The position numbers were made by a program, and so were the translations under genes. The notes under the pieces are model-generated. The model ran no database searches and was not told the origin of the DNA. It worked only from the letters and a program-made list of their open reading frames with translations. Positions 33,258 through 45,017 of a stretch of DNA of 64,000 bases are shown in pieces. Position 1 is the first letter of the stretch; every line of letters begins with the position of its first letter. The stretch is from assembly GCF_023065955.2 (NCBI RefSeq), contig NW_026622930.1, forward strand, positions 17,771,449 to 17,835,448, written 5' to 3'. The stretch comes from Ursus arctos (lineage: Eukaryota; Chordata; Mammalia; Carnivora; Ursidae).

Positions 33258-33401
33258 AAAATAGAAGTATTCTTGAAATACATCATATTCCAAATCAAAC
33301 TGTTACGATGCTACATTTATTTGGAGACAGAATGTGTGGCTTTATAGTAAATGGAAAGAATAGAATCAAAGACCTTGAAGAATTTAAACAGATATCACAC
33401 G

Positions 33402-33421
33402 TTATTATTATTATTATTATC
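33402..33421. repeat. (ATT)n microsatellite
   Basis: About six ATT units followed by ATC. Its complement accounts for an asparagine run in a minus-strand frame. Confidence 0.9.
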
Positions 33422-33884
33422 ATTTTTAAATTTTCTAGTCTGTATTTCTCCATTACAGAAAATATTGCTGTGTAAATCCAAATGATTGTCAGCTTGCAAA
33501 GCTATAGAAAATAATACACTGAGGAAGCTTATATTTCTTTCTTTATTTTGGTTGGGGTTTGCGGTTTGCAAAGTCTTTACTTGCTGAGAGTGATGAAGAA
33601 TGAACAAACTGAGAAAACACTTTATATAACTGTAAAATATGCATTCGCAAAGCTATATTTGTGAAATTAGTAATAAATCATAATAACAGGTAATGACATA
33701 CTTTAAAATTATTTTAAATATTTAACAAAATGATAGAGTCCATCTACAACCTTCAGTCTCCTTGTGAACTCCAGCAGTTCACTCAAGCTTTTCAATGTCA
33801 GAGCAAATTGAGAGCTGGAAGGTGACACATTTAGATGCATATTATGCCAAGGCACTCAGGTCAGACATTTCTGTAAAAAGAATT
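33422..33884. other. Unassigned AT-rich DNA
   Basis: No feature can be supported. Confidence 0.5.
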
Positions 33885-34020
33885 ATAGCTTACATTTAAT
33901 AAACACCTGCTATGTGAAAAACACTATGTTAAGTGCTTTATATGCAATGCATTATTCAATTTTCATAATGATCCCATAAGATGATACTCTCATTATTTCT
34001 GTTTTTAACAGACATGGAAT
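33885..34020 (-). mobile_element. MIR: MIR SINE, antisense
   Basis: It reads 'tttaataaacacctgctatgtg', 'cactatgttaagtgctttatatgc', 'ttttcataatgatccc' and 'taacagacatggaattt', matching the reverse complement of the MIR 3' half in order. Confidence 0.75.
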
Positions 34021-35609
34021 TTAGCTTATTATTAGTTAATAAAATTAATAGTTAATATTAATTCACTTAACCAAGTAAAGCCAAGTCGGGGTACAAAGTT
34101 TTCAGTTGTCTCATTTCAGATCTATGGTCTGAAACACTAATCTATAATACAGAGATATCATAAATTAATTAAAAGAAGAAATATAGTTTATGGAGTAAAC
34201 ATAATCTAAATCATATTCGGTCCTCAAACTGACTAAATGTATATATATTATATGATGGGGCAGGCAACAATGAGAAGGTTTGGTTATTCATATACAGTAA
34301 GGTATTTTACTTTATGTAAGCAGGTTATTATTTTTTTTAATGAAAGGTAATGGAAAGTTTCTACCATATGAACAGGTTGGAAAAGCTTTTTAAAGCTTCA
34401 AGTACAAAGATAGACTCTCAGTGGATACAGAGAAACTTATGGTTAAAGAATAAATATTTCCAGATGATCCCATGTAACTGGTTTCTAGTGGAAAAGGAAT
34501 AATTGGTGTTAGAGAGATATTTGCAACATTTCAAGAAAACAAGAAAAAAAATTCCATAGACTAAGACTACTTGGTAAAAATGAAACTTTACTTTGTGTTT
34601 GTGGGGATAATAATGAAATATATAGTTTGGTGTTGAAAATATCTATAGCATATATATGTGTGTGTATATATATATTATATATATATAAAACAATTGTGTA
34701 TTTGGAGATATTTTTCAAGTGATATAAATAAAAATTAGTATGTAGTAAAGGCAGTTAGAACTTGAGCCAATTCGTGTAACACAGAGTAGCTCTCTAGTTA
34801 TGCTAAACCACTTTGGAACACAATGATCTGATATGCCCAAGGAAGATTTATTAGAAACAGAAGATATGTTATTGTAACTACTGATACTTTGGTAGCTAGT
34901 GATATGATGACTATAGATAGAATAGAATTAATTCAGAAACAGTGGCTTTTCTTGGGTATCAGGTATAGCTGACTGGGCGAGTGCTAACTGCTCCACATCT
35001 GTTTTTCTAGCAGGTTTTTTAGGCCAGCATACATGTGGCTGGACCTCGACACAGGCAACCATTAGTTCAAGTGATCCAGATGCTCTTCTTTTCTAAACTA
35101 GTATTGTATAGACTTCTGATCACCATCTACAAGAGGGTTATGCAATTAATTTAGAAGGTCTTATGCATATTTTCTGTGACATAGAAATGAAAGAACTGAC
35201 AATGTCCAAATGGCTGTCATGGTCTAAGGATGACAGTTTTATGAAATATTTTGTTTGAACCTTAGATGTGTGTGGAGGGTGTGGAGGTTGAACAATAGAG
35301 AGTTATAGAGACTTATGTATAGTTCATAAAGTAAAATGTGTTTCTGACTGTGAATGGAGACTAAAAAAACAAATTAACATTTCTCTGGGATGTCATCATG
35401 GAAAAAACTGATAAAAACTCCCCGTGTGGATACCCAATAATGTTGGGGTCTCGCTAGTCCAACTTAAGGGACTTTTCTTTAGGAACATGATTTGTTCTAC
35501 TTTCTGTGTCTGCGGTGTCCATCCTATCCCCCTATGATGTAAACTGTATTTGGTGCTCGGGCAGGGGAACTTTCTAAATTATTTCTTTGTTGATCAATTC
35601 ATCTTCTAC
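34021..35609. other. Unassigned AT-rich DNA with TA/TG low complexity
   Basis: A TATATATGTGTGTG... low-complexity run is at about 34648-34690. Otherwise no feature is supported. Confidence 0.5.
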
Positions 35610-36118
35610 GCTGTTTCCAAGTTTTTCCCAACCGTACCCCTGCTTAGAACTGTTTAATGGTTCTCCATATGGCCAAGGTTAATTTTAAACTCTAATCTGG
35701 CATTAAAAAATTCTTTAGCCATTGCCCCTTGCTAGTGTGTTGAGCCTTATTTCCTATCATTACTGTACTAAGACCTAAGATTCAGTGAACCAAAACACTC
35801 GCTGGACCAGGTTGAATGAGGGTATTTCAGACTTTTATGTTTAGGCTCAGTTCTGTCCTTATTTATTGTTTATTTCTCTCTTTGTAAACCAGTAAACCTT
35901 CAATTTGTTCTTTAAGTCTCTATGGTCTTTATGTTTTACCTCCTATGTGAAACCTTCACTGATGCTCCCCTCCTGAGCAACAGTAAGATGATTCATCGTT
36001 TCTGCCTTCTGTTGTTTCTCCCATTATGTCTTGTATAGCTTCTTATTCCAAGTGTATAATATAGCACTTAGAAAATAGTAAGAGATTATTAATACATATT
36101 TGTTGAATGAATAAATCT
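35610..36118 (+). mobile_element. L2 LINE 3' region, sense
   Basis: The order 'gtttaatggttctccatatggcc', 'taatctggcattaaaaaattc', 'ctatgtgaaaccttcactgatgc', 'gcacttagaaaatagtaag' and 'catatttgttgaatgaataaa' follows L2 to its terminal short repeats. Confidence 0.7.
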
Positions 36119-37589
36119 CGGTAATCATGGAGATATAAAGGTATTAATATTTGCTGGAGACATTTATTTGATTGTTGTGCTCCTTTTTCCCAAAACTAAA
36201 TAAATATTAATTAATATACCAACGCTGTAAAATTGAAAATGGATTTCTACATGATGTAATGAAATCATCATCATTTAGTAGACATGATGCTTTGAGCCCT
36301 GCAAATAACTGCTTGTCTAAGCTGTTCTTGATGAGTTATTATTTTAGTCTACAGAACAGTGAAGGGAAATGATTTGTTTGTGTATTTATAAATAGTTTCT
36401 GTGTCATGTGTGTTTGTGGGTTTTTGTGGGGGAAAAGAAGCATCGCTATAGGAAACATAATAGAATGGGAGAGAAAATCTTTATGAAAAGAAAACAAGTC
36501 TTCATGTTTTTCACCAGTGATTTTGGTTCAGAGAGCATTTGATGTCTACCAGCAAGTGTAAAACAAGATTTAAGGTACAAAAATGTATTGGATCAATCAT
36601 TCATCTTAAAGTAATAGGGATGTAGATACAAACTCAAATTGTTGTTTTTAATTTTTAAAAACAAGCAAAACTGAATTAAAATAATATGCTTGCATTTTTA
36701 AATATAAAAAGAATGATTACCTAAGAGAAATTAAAATTTTGACCTTTATTATTTTGTAAAATTGTACTCATCTTCCTTGTGGAGTATGAAGAACTTTCCT
36801 TTAGCCTTTGAACACAATAAATTAGATAATTTTTTTTGGCATGTGTGTAGTTTTTCAATCACACTACTGCTGTAATAGATAATCAAAGGGAGATTGAATC
36901 CATATCTTACAAATGTAATCATAAATAGATATTTCACACTAATGTTGGCAAGTGTGATCTGAAATATTGGACAGATGTGTAACATAAAGAGATTAAGCTG
37001 ACATCTATGTTTCTGATAGTGAGGTGTGGATTCCAGAGACACAGAGAGTTACGGAATGATGGAGCTAGACATCCAAGTGTAATGTTAAAGAACAGGTTTG
37101 AGGAATTAAGGTAATGACTCAATTTTGTAAAACCTTCTTTTGTGATTCCTATTCAGCTTGACATTGTATAAAGTTGGTATTTTTTATATTTTTAAAGGAA
37201 GGAATATAACATGTATTAGGTCTTGCTTGGGTCTTTCTAGAATAACCTGTGAAGTACTTTTGCTTATAACCTTTTATAGCCCATGTAATATCTTTTTTAT
37301 GGGTCAAGCAATATGTGCATAATCCTCAACAAGCATTTTCTATCATGTATTTAAAATACTGTCCCCTCAGCCAGACTTGAGGGAAATCCTTGTAGGCAGG
37401 GACTGCACCCTTAGACTGGTAATAAGGTTCACTTTCTTAGATTTTGTGCTATAGAAGACCTTACTCTAGTCCTGCTCTAGCTCTGCCTATTCCCATGGGG
37501 CATAAAGTCCATAGTGCCAGTTGGATGTATTCACCTATGGCCCATATCAACCCTCCTGACTATGCCTCTAATATCTGAAAATGAGCATA
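36119..37589. other. Unassigned AT-rich DNA
   Basis: No feature can be supported. The minus-strand frames at 36749-37122 show no recognisable domain. Confidence 0.5.
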
Positions 37590-38115
37590 AATTCCTAAAT
37601 CCAGAATTCAAGGCCTGGGCATGATCAAGCAACCTATCTCATTCCTGATACCCTTTACCTTGCTCATACAGTTCTGTCCAAGCACTTGTCTCATTTTATT
37701 CTTTGAAATATCAAGCTCGTCCTTGCCATAGGATCTTACATTGGATGTTTTCTCTATTTCTTATACTGGGATATCCATTTTGAAGGATAAATACTTTCCC
37801 GTGGTCAGCTTTCAGATGAAATGTCACCTCCTCAAAGATATTTTCACTGACCATCTATGTCAAATAAATTATTTTGTTTCTACTTCTTTTTAAAATATTT
37901 TCTACTATATGTATATGTATGTGTGTGTTGGTCTATTTGGAATACAAATTCCATGAGAACAGAACTTTGTCTTCTCTGTCATTGTCTTGTCTTCTGTCAA
38001 ATCTCTAGTGCCCAGAATTGCCCTAGAACATAAGAAATACTAATAAACATTTGATGAATCAATGATTATTGAATGAATTGTCTGGAATAATCTACATATT
38101 CAATAAATGTATAAT
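37590..38115 (+). mobile_element. L2 LINE 3' region, sense
   Basis: It contains 'tcagatgaaatgtcacctcctc', 'aaagatattttcactgacc', 'aattccatgagaacagaactttgtc', 'ctctagtgcccagaattgcc' and an AATAAACATTTGATGAAT tail, all in L2 order. Confidence 0.8.
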
Positions 38116-38118
38116 GTT

Positions 38119-38152
38119 TGAATGAATGAATGAATGAATGAATGAATGAATA
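38119..38152. repeat. (TGAA)n microsatellite at the L2 tail
   Basis: Eight tandem tetranucleotides, probably expanded from the natural TGAATGAA repeat at the end of L2. Confidence 0.95.
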
Positions 38153-38329
38153 CATGAAAGGTCACATCATTTTTTTTACTCCAAAGCTATGGTCATTTCA
38201 TTATTACACACTATTTACACCTATTCTGTGAATCCAACTGAACCCCTGTATTCTTACAAAATTTGAGACAATAGGATGGCTATACACTGTAAAAAAATGT
38301 TGTAGATTCTTTTCTTTCATACTCTTGCA

Positions 38330-38780
38330 TTGTGACATGACAGATCCTCCCATCAATAAGTGGAGCCCATCTCTCCTCCTTGCATATGAGTTAGCCATAT
38401 CAGATGCTTGCATGATGGGTCATTCTAAACATGATGGCAAGTGGAGTAGCTTTACTTCTCTTGCTGCTGTGGAAAACCCAAGGATGGCCATTTGAAAAAG
38501 CCCACACTATTTTACTAGATGATGAGAAACATGTGGCATAGTCCCCTCAGTTGTGCCAAGAGACCGGCTGTCAGCTGCCAAATGTGTAGGGGTGATACCA
38601 TCCTGGATCTTTCAGCTGACCTTCCAAATAATCACAGCCACATGACTGAGTTCAGCAGATATCAACTGAGCTGGTTCAGTCCAGAAGAATTATCCAGCTA
38701 ACCTAAACAATTATGAGTGGTTGTTGTTTTAACCGCTAAGTTTGAGTGCAATTTGTTACACAGTGAAGGCTAACTCATAC
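38330..38780 (+). mobile_element. MLT1-type MaLR LTR, sense
   Basis: It contains 'gatcctcccatcaataagtgg', 'ctgtcagctgccaaatgtg', 'aataatcacagccacatgactg', 'ggttgttgttttaaccgctaagtttg' and a terminal 'ttgttacacagtgaaggctaac', the characteristic 3' end of this LTR group. The left end is approximate. Confidence 0.68.
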
Positions 38781-40098
38781 TGAGGCTATATGGAAAAAAT
38801 AAAAACAGTTCCTGTTACAACTATGTCCTTGTAAGTTCAGGTAGCTTCTGAAAATGTAAATATTAAACCGAGATACAAAGAAATCATTTTGCAGTGGCCA
38901 TTACTAAAGACTGTGTCAGTGAAATGCTTCATCTGTTTGACAGAAGAAGAAAGAATAGGATTTCCCTTGATATAATTGAATTTGATACTGCGTCTTTTTT
39001 TATGTATATCATAGGTAATATTTAAGTGACAAACTGAAAACAAGTCACAATTTAAATATTAGAGAGATAGAATTAGAATAGATAAAAGCCAGAGTTTTTC
39101 CTAGATGCTGACATCACAGGATTTGCTGTGTGTTAAAGTTGGAATAACAGTAGTGAGACCACAATTTTAGAACATCCTATTTGATCCACAGCTTAAATAA
39201 ATTTTGATGTTGTAAATGATACCAAAGTTATGGTTGAACATCAAGTCATTTTAATATCATTGAATGGCAAATTTTGATACACACACTGACAAACACCATA
39301 TTATTTTGCTTAAAAAAGGAAGTTTTGCTGAAAAAAGTTGTGGCCTTCAAACATATTCCAATACCACACTGATCTGATACTTGAATTTGAATTGCTAATA
39401 TTATAAAAATTTTCTGCTTATGTTGCCACTGTTGATACTTACTCTTGTGAAGCCAGATGTCTAATATCCATCCTGCACCTACACATTAAGCTGCTAATCT
39501 TGGGGGAGAAAAAAATGAAATAGCTTATTTTTGTTGTTGCTGTTACAGTTCATCTCTAAGATATAAGGGTAAGACAGATTTTTATCATAATATAATTAAT
39601 TATGTTGGTATATATTCCTTTTCCTTCTGATGTTTTTCAGACCATTTGGTACTTTGAACTGTCCTGCCAATGGCAATATGATTCAGTCTGTACCATTATG
39701 GCTTCCTGGTCAGAAAATCATGTACGCAATTCCCATGTCTTGTATAAGTGGTCTATGTAGGCCACTCCAAAGTTCCATCTGCCAGTGTAGACACTATCAT
39801 TGTGATGAAGGAATGAAATGAAGTTTCTCATCATTTACTAGAAAATAAATTCTGCACATACTAACATCAACAAAAAGGAACAGGGATTGAGAATTGAGTC
39901 TATCTCTATTTCAGTCAAGTAAAGACCTTGAAACAGACCAAAACCTTGTATACACATCCAGTATCTATTTTGCATTAAGGTATAGTATAGTGTCTTAGAC
40001 AGAATCTCCAATGATGGAAGCCTGGATTCATCCAATCTTTGCCATATTTTTTTTTTTTTTCTGAGTGAGCCTTTGTCAAATACTTTACATATTCCTCC
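38781..40098. other. Unassigned AT-rich DNA
   Basis: No feature can be supported. Bases 39630-39820 are open in one plus frame for 63 codons with no domain. Confidence 0.5.
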
Positions 40099-40840
40099 TG
40101 TAGTGTTTTAAAATATATCCAAAGGTCTTTGATACTCCTCTTCTCAAAAGGCACAGTTTAAATGTTACCCTCTAACCACTTGTGGGCTAGACTTAGTAAC
40201 TATCTTCTAATTAAAGAGAATGTGGCAGAAGTGATGGCATGTGACTTGTGAGACGAGGTCCTGAAAGGCATTGTGATTTCTTTCTTGCTCTCTCCTGGAG
40301 AAGCCAGCTGCCATGTTGTGAGGATGCTGGGGCAGTCCTGTGGAGAGGTACATGTAACAAGAAAAGGAGGCCTCTTTTCAACAACCATTTTGGAGGCATC
40401 TGGACATCTTAGAAACATATCTTCTAGCCCCAGTAGTGCCTTTAGATAACTGCGGTCTTTCTCAACATCTTGACTGTGATTTCATAAAAGAACCAAAGTC
40501 ACAACCACTCAGCTAAACTGAATTTCTGACCCACGGAAATAGTTCAATAATAAATATTTATTGTTTTATTTCGTTTTTAAAGTTTTTATTTAAATTCCAA
40601 TTAGTTAACTTACAGTGTAATATTAGTTAGAGCTGTAAAATATAGTGATTCAATACTTCCATATAACACCCAGTGCTCATCACAACAAGTTCATTCCTTA
40701 ATCCCCATCACTACTTAACCTATCCCCCCCACCCACCTCCCCTGTGGTAAACATCAGTTTGTTCTCTGTAGTTACTGTTTATTGTTTTAAATAATTATCT
40801 GTTGAGGTTATTTGTTACACAGCAATAGCTAACTAATACA
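40099..40840 (+). mobile_element. MLT1-type MaLR LTR, sense, split by an L1 insertion
   Basis: The LTR starts TGTAGTG and runs through 'actcctcttctcaaaaggc', 'gaatgtggcagaagtgatgg', 'agccagctgccatgttgtgagg', 'tgactgtgatttcataaaag' and 'aatttctgacccacggaaa'. After the insertion it resumes at 'gtttattgttttaaataatt' and ends 'cagcaatagctaactaataca'. Flanking pentamers are only weakly similar (CCTCC and TCCAC). Frames at 40200-40418 are by-products of it. Confidence 0.75.
40569..40777 (-). mobile_element. Carnivore L1 3' end, antisense, inserted in the MLT1 LTR
   Basis: The stretch 'aattccaattagttaactt', 'acagtgtaatattagttag', 'taacacccagtgctcatcac', 'ccttaatccccatcac' and 'tcagtttgttctctgtag' is the reverse complement of the carnivore L1 3' untranslated end. 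TTTATTGTTTTA at 40557-40568 is repeated at 40778-40789 as an exact 12-base target-site duplication. It is 5'-truncated, as usual for L1. Confidence 0.88.
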
Positions 40841-41861
40841 TCCACTAAATCAGTGAATTCAATAAAGCTGTCAAATAAAAATGTTCTTGAAAATGTGTAG
40901 TTTGTCTGAAATGCCTTCTTCCTCCTTCCATGAAATCCTGTGAGTGTGTTTTCATGAAATTGTAAGTTTTATGATATGGACAATTAGGAAAAGGGCTTCA
41001 TGTATAATTATAATATAAAAAGTATAGAGTTGAAAAAATATAAATACATGTATAATTACATATAAGAATGCATATATGGACTTACCTGATCCAAGATATT
41101 ATTAATGCAAGCTTGCTGGCATGTGAGCATCTTTTCCCCTGTGTCTCTAAACATCAACTGGCATGTGAGGACATTTTTTCTTTGAAAATTTGTAAGAGGA
41201 AAGAGTTTGGGATGGGGAAATGATGCTGATAGTGAGAGACTGAGTAAGATGTGAGGAAGTGTGTTTTATGGCCAGCTCCTTGGGTTAGGTTTGATTTCCT
41301 ACAGTAGAAAAGAAAGGGCCATAAGCTGACTTGACCATTCAAGAAAAAAGTATGTCACCTAGGCTGACAATCATCTGTGCTTGTAGAGACTCATAAAATC
41401 TGAAACTTAATTATGAAAGAGGTCATTTTCCTATTCTTTCATACAAACCATCAGTACCTTGTGTTTCAACATATCTTGGAATACTTTGAGATACATGGAA
41501 GATGCCTTGTACAACACGATTTAACATCCTTAGGGAAAGAAAGTTGAAAGTAACAAATGGGCAGTGGCAGGAAGGTTTTAGCATTTGGCTTGACAGGCAT
41601 ATCAGTGGCAAGTGCGATAAAAGCAAGAGGAGAAGAATGGGGCAGATCTTGTGTCGTGATCTGCAGTGGACAAGTTGTTTGCTCATGTGAGACACTGCTT
41701 TGGGGATGCCCAGAAAATCTGGGATATTCTAAAACGGACATATCTTTTGGTAGTTAGAAATCTTATGGGTGAGGAAAGTGCAATTACTTATAGCCACAAT
41801 CTGGGAGGTCTTAGACATACATTTGAGTTGATAAATATGCTTCCAGTTTCTAAATGTTTCT
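40841..41861. other. Unassigned DNA with a multi-frame open segment (41466-41741)
   Basis: No repeat is named. Around 41466-41741 two plus and two minus frames are open for 60-90 codons at once, which reflects low stop-codon density rather than a gene. No domain is visible in any of them. Confidence 0.4.
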
Positions 41862-42030
41862 TTCCTTTCTTTCTCTTTCCCCCTTTCCTCTCATTTCTTC
41901 CTCCTTTCTTTTCTCCCTCTCTTCATGCTTCTTTCCTTCCCTCCCACCACCCCCCCTTTCCTTTTTGTTTCCCTCCATTCTTCCTTTTGTTTAACTTCCC
42001 TCCTTTTTCCTCTCCTTCTTTCCTTTTTAT
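41862..42030. repeat. Imperfect polypyrimidine tract
   Basis: About 170 bases that are almost only T and C, in mixed TTTCC, TTCC and CCCTC units, broken by few purines. The 174-codon plus frame across it, the longest in the window, is therefore a low-complexity artefact. Confidence 0.9.
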
Positions 42031-44321
42031 TCTACATAGTTTGATTAGTTACCTTCTAGAATCTGGATGCATGGGCCGAGTTAGGTCTCTGATTCTAATT
42101 GGCCTTATTAATATGGGCTTTTTGATACACATGCATGTGCACACACACACACATCCTGCTTCATTTTTGACAACTCATTCTATTTGCTAACTCTACTAAG
42201 GGTGTTTTTGTCCTTACTCTATGGCCTGTCACACATCTTTGGAATTTAAAAAAAAAATTAGTAATCATCTTATGTCATTCCAGATTTCTATTAGCAGGGG
42301 CTGAGTATTACCTCGAAGACTTTCTATTACAGCAGGTTGAAACTTAACATAAATTTTGACACCCAGATGCAGTATTTCTTCCTGATAGTATGGCTCGTAG
42401 TCACTTAATAATGCATTGTTTTCCCAAATAAAACTCAGTGGAGGTACAACATCTGGTTTCTAGTGAAAAAACTAACTTAATTTACTCAAATCCCTGGTGT
42501 GATTTGCAAAGCACCAAAGAAGGTGGAACGCTTTGACACATTGTAGAATACTGACTAACTGTGTCTATATTGGCAAGGGTTTTCTCAATGGCTCATTTAA
42601 AGCAATCAGGGAATCTTTTATTTGGTACCTCCCTGACAGCCAAAATGTTTACATTTCTAAATGAAAACCTTTTTCTTTGGGTGAAAACATTTCCAAAAAA
42701 AGTAAGTGCTTTGGTCATTACAAGCAAAGACAATGTTTTCCTTTGAACAGTGGTGATTGTAAAATGTTTTCCAAATATCCCCAAACATTATGAGGCAAAT
42801 GTAAGTATTTGATAAATTCTTGGCTCAGAGTAGTACCATTATTAGTAAAATTTCAAGCAAGTTCAGATTTTTAAATAGGCTATCAATTCTTGCAGTAGAA
42901 TAGTTGGGTATTTGAAAAAGCATCCAAACTATAACAATGGCAAATTGAATGCTGATGTGAAGAAAATCAGGGTAATTGAGATCAGCCCTCACATATATGT
43001 ATGATTTTTACTAACAAAATTGGTTTCATTCTCTTTTTTTTTTTTTTAATTTGCTTCTTTGAGATGGTGAACTCATGGTAAGTCATAAGTGAATTCACAT
43101 TTATTGAGCACCCTCTGCATAATATGGCAGGTACTATCAAAGAAAAAGTCAAAATTTGGCATTGGGCAATAAAAATGTCTTTGCCATAGTCATTTTTTTT
43201 TTAACTTATGTGATAATTGTTACATGGAGGGAAACAGGTGGTTAATCACTAGGTTTTATGCTTGTTGAGTTCATCATAACACAATCAGCGAAGTCATAGT
43301 GAGTTAAGTAAATAAAACTAAATTTTCTACAACAAATATAGATGAATAAATATAATTTCCTACAAAAATAAACAGGAGCTATTGCCTTCGGTTTAAATGA
43401 TTGCTGTATAATGGTAAGTCACTGTAGTAAAGGCAGACGGTCACATGAGAAATTCTTATAAAATTTACAGTTTTAAGATGGAATAAGTATAAAATTCATT
43501 TGAAGTAGCACCATTGTGACTAATTATATTCTTAGGTACCTACTAGTTAATATTTTTCAGACTTTGCCCTTATTTATGTATCAGTTCACAAAGTGAGAGT
43601 GTGTTTCATTCACATAGACTTGTGTCAACATGTATATTTAATATTTGCATCTTTGGTTGGCTTTTAAAATCAACAGTGAATTTGAAGAATTCAAACTTTA
43701 TAATTTTTCAAATTCAAATTAACATCTGTTAATAAATTATGATAGGATCTCTCATATAAATTATCTCATGTAACTCTTTACAGCCTCCTCATCCCATAAT
43801 ATTATTGTTCCTTTGTAACAAGATGGAGCAAGGCAGAATACACTCAATTGCAGTGGAAGTTTTCATAAAAAGTGAGAATATCTGTTCCTTCTGATTATTT
43901 ACATTTTCTCTATTAATAAAGTTTATCTTTTAACCTGATTTTCTTATTAAATGTAATATTCCACTGAGCCCTATGACAAAATTATGTTTTATACTGATTA
44001 CCATTTTGAACCTTAGTTTTCTTTATTTTAAATACAATTACTTACCTTTTAAGATTTTTTATGTGTATTAAGTAGAATACATGTGAAAATTCCTGGCACT
44101 TATTAAATGTATAGTGAAAGACTGTGAGGTTAAATAAGAAGTTACACAAGATGATATTGTTGATTAATTTTACACTTTGCATATGGATATCTACAGACCA
44201 TTTCCTACAAATACTTGTGAAAATCACGTAACAGGAACAATGGTGACTTATGAAAGGCAGTGCTATTTGTTTTTCTGTTTTGTTGTTATTTTGCTTTAAT
44301 TATCCTGATTTAAGTTGGTCA
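42031..44321. other. Unassigned AT-rich DNA with a short L2/MIR tail
   Basis: A CA run is at about 42139-42153. Bases 43090-43145 ('cacatttattgagcaccctctg', 'ggcaggtactatc') look like an antisense L2/MIR tail. Nothing else is recognised. Overlapping frames at 42561-42784 on both strands have no domain. Confidence 0.45.
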
Positions 44322-44506
44322 CAAAATAATATTTATTCATTCAGCACACATTTTGTGAGGTCCTATTATGTTGCAGGCACATCTCTAAAAGGTGATATGT
44401 AATAGTGCATCAAAGAAAAAATTACCTCACAAATTTATATCCTAACGATGCAGGGAGAAAAAATACACAAAGGAACGCATTAATAGAGTAGGTGGTAATA
44501 GGTAGT
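44322..44506 (-). mobile_element. L2 LINE, antisense, left part of a split copy
   Basis: It starts 'aataatatttattcattcagc' and continues with 'gaggtcctattatgttgcaggc', the reverse complement of the L2 tail. The copy is interrupted by the MLT2 LTR and continues at about 45018. Confidence 0.65.
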
Positions 44507-44547
44507 TGTATCAGTTAAGGTTCTCCAGAAAAACAGAACCAATAGAG

Positions 44548-44602
<55 letters not shown>

Positions 44603-44992
44603 AAGAGATTTTAAGGAATTGGCTGATGTGATTGTGGGGACTGATGACCAAAATTTGTAGGGCAGGAAAGTCAGACAGGAGTTGATACTGCAGGCTTCTA
44701 CTGAAGGTCTGTAGGGCAGGCTGCAGGCTGAAAGTTCAGGAAAGATTTCTATATTGCAGTCTTGAAGCAGAATTTTTTCTTCTCCAAGAAACCTCAGTTT
44801 TTGCTTTCAAGGCCTTCAGTTAATTGGGTGAAGTTCACCCATATTATCAAGGATAATCTTTACTTAAAATCAGCTAAGTATAGATGTTAATCAGGTCTAC
44901 AGAATGCCTTTACAGCAACATCTAGACTAGTGTTTGACCAAGCGACTGGGCATAGTATCCAAGCCAAGCTGACATATAAATCAACAATCACA
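44507..44992 (-). mobile_element. MLT2-type ERVL LTR, antisense, inserted in L2
   Basis: The plus strand is the reverse complement of an MLT2 LTR: 'tgtatcagttaaggttctcc', 'agaaaaacagaaccaatagagg', 'attttaaggaattggctgatg', 'agtgtttgaccaagcgactggg' and a terminal 'gctgacatataaatc...aatcaca'. It begins TG and ends CA. Flanking GTAGT (44502-44506) and GTAAC (44993-44997) share the first three bases of a possible decayed 5-base duplication. Confidence 0.78.
44548..44599. repeat. (GT)n(GA)n compound microsatellite inside the MLT2 LTR
   Basis: About ten GT units pass directly into about sixteen GA units. It sits where MLT2 LTRs normally have a TATATA-like stretch next to their poly(A) signal, so it probably grew from that seed. 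Confidence 0.95.
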
Positions 44993-45017
44993 GTAACATG
45001 GAAAAAAAAAAAAAAAA

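Noticed and set aside
41666..42190. Longest frame in the window, 174 codons, plus strand
   Set aside because: Most of it is translation of the polypyrimidine tract (F/P/L/S only) and the rest has no domain.
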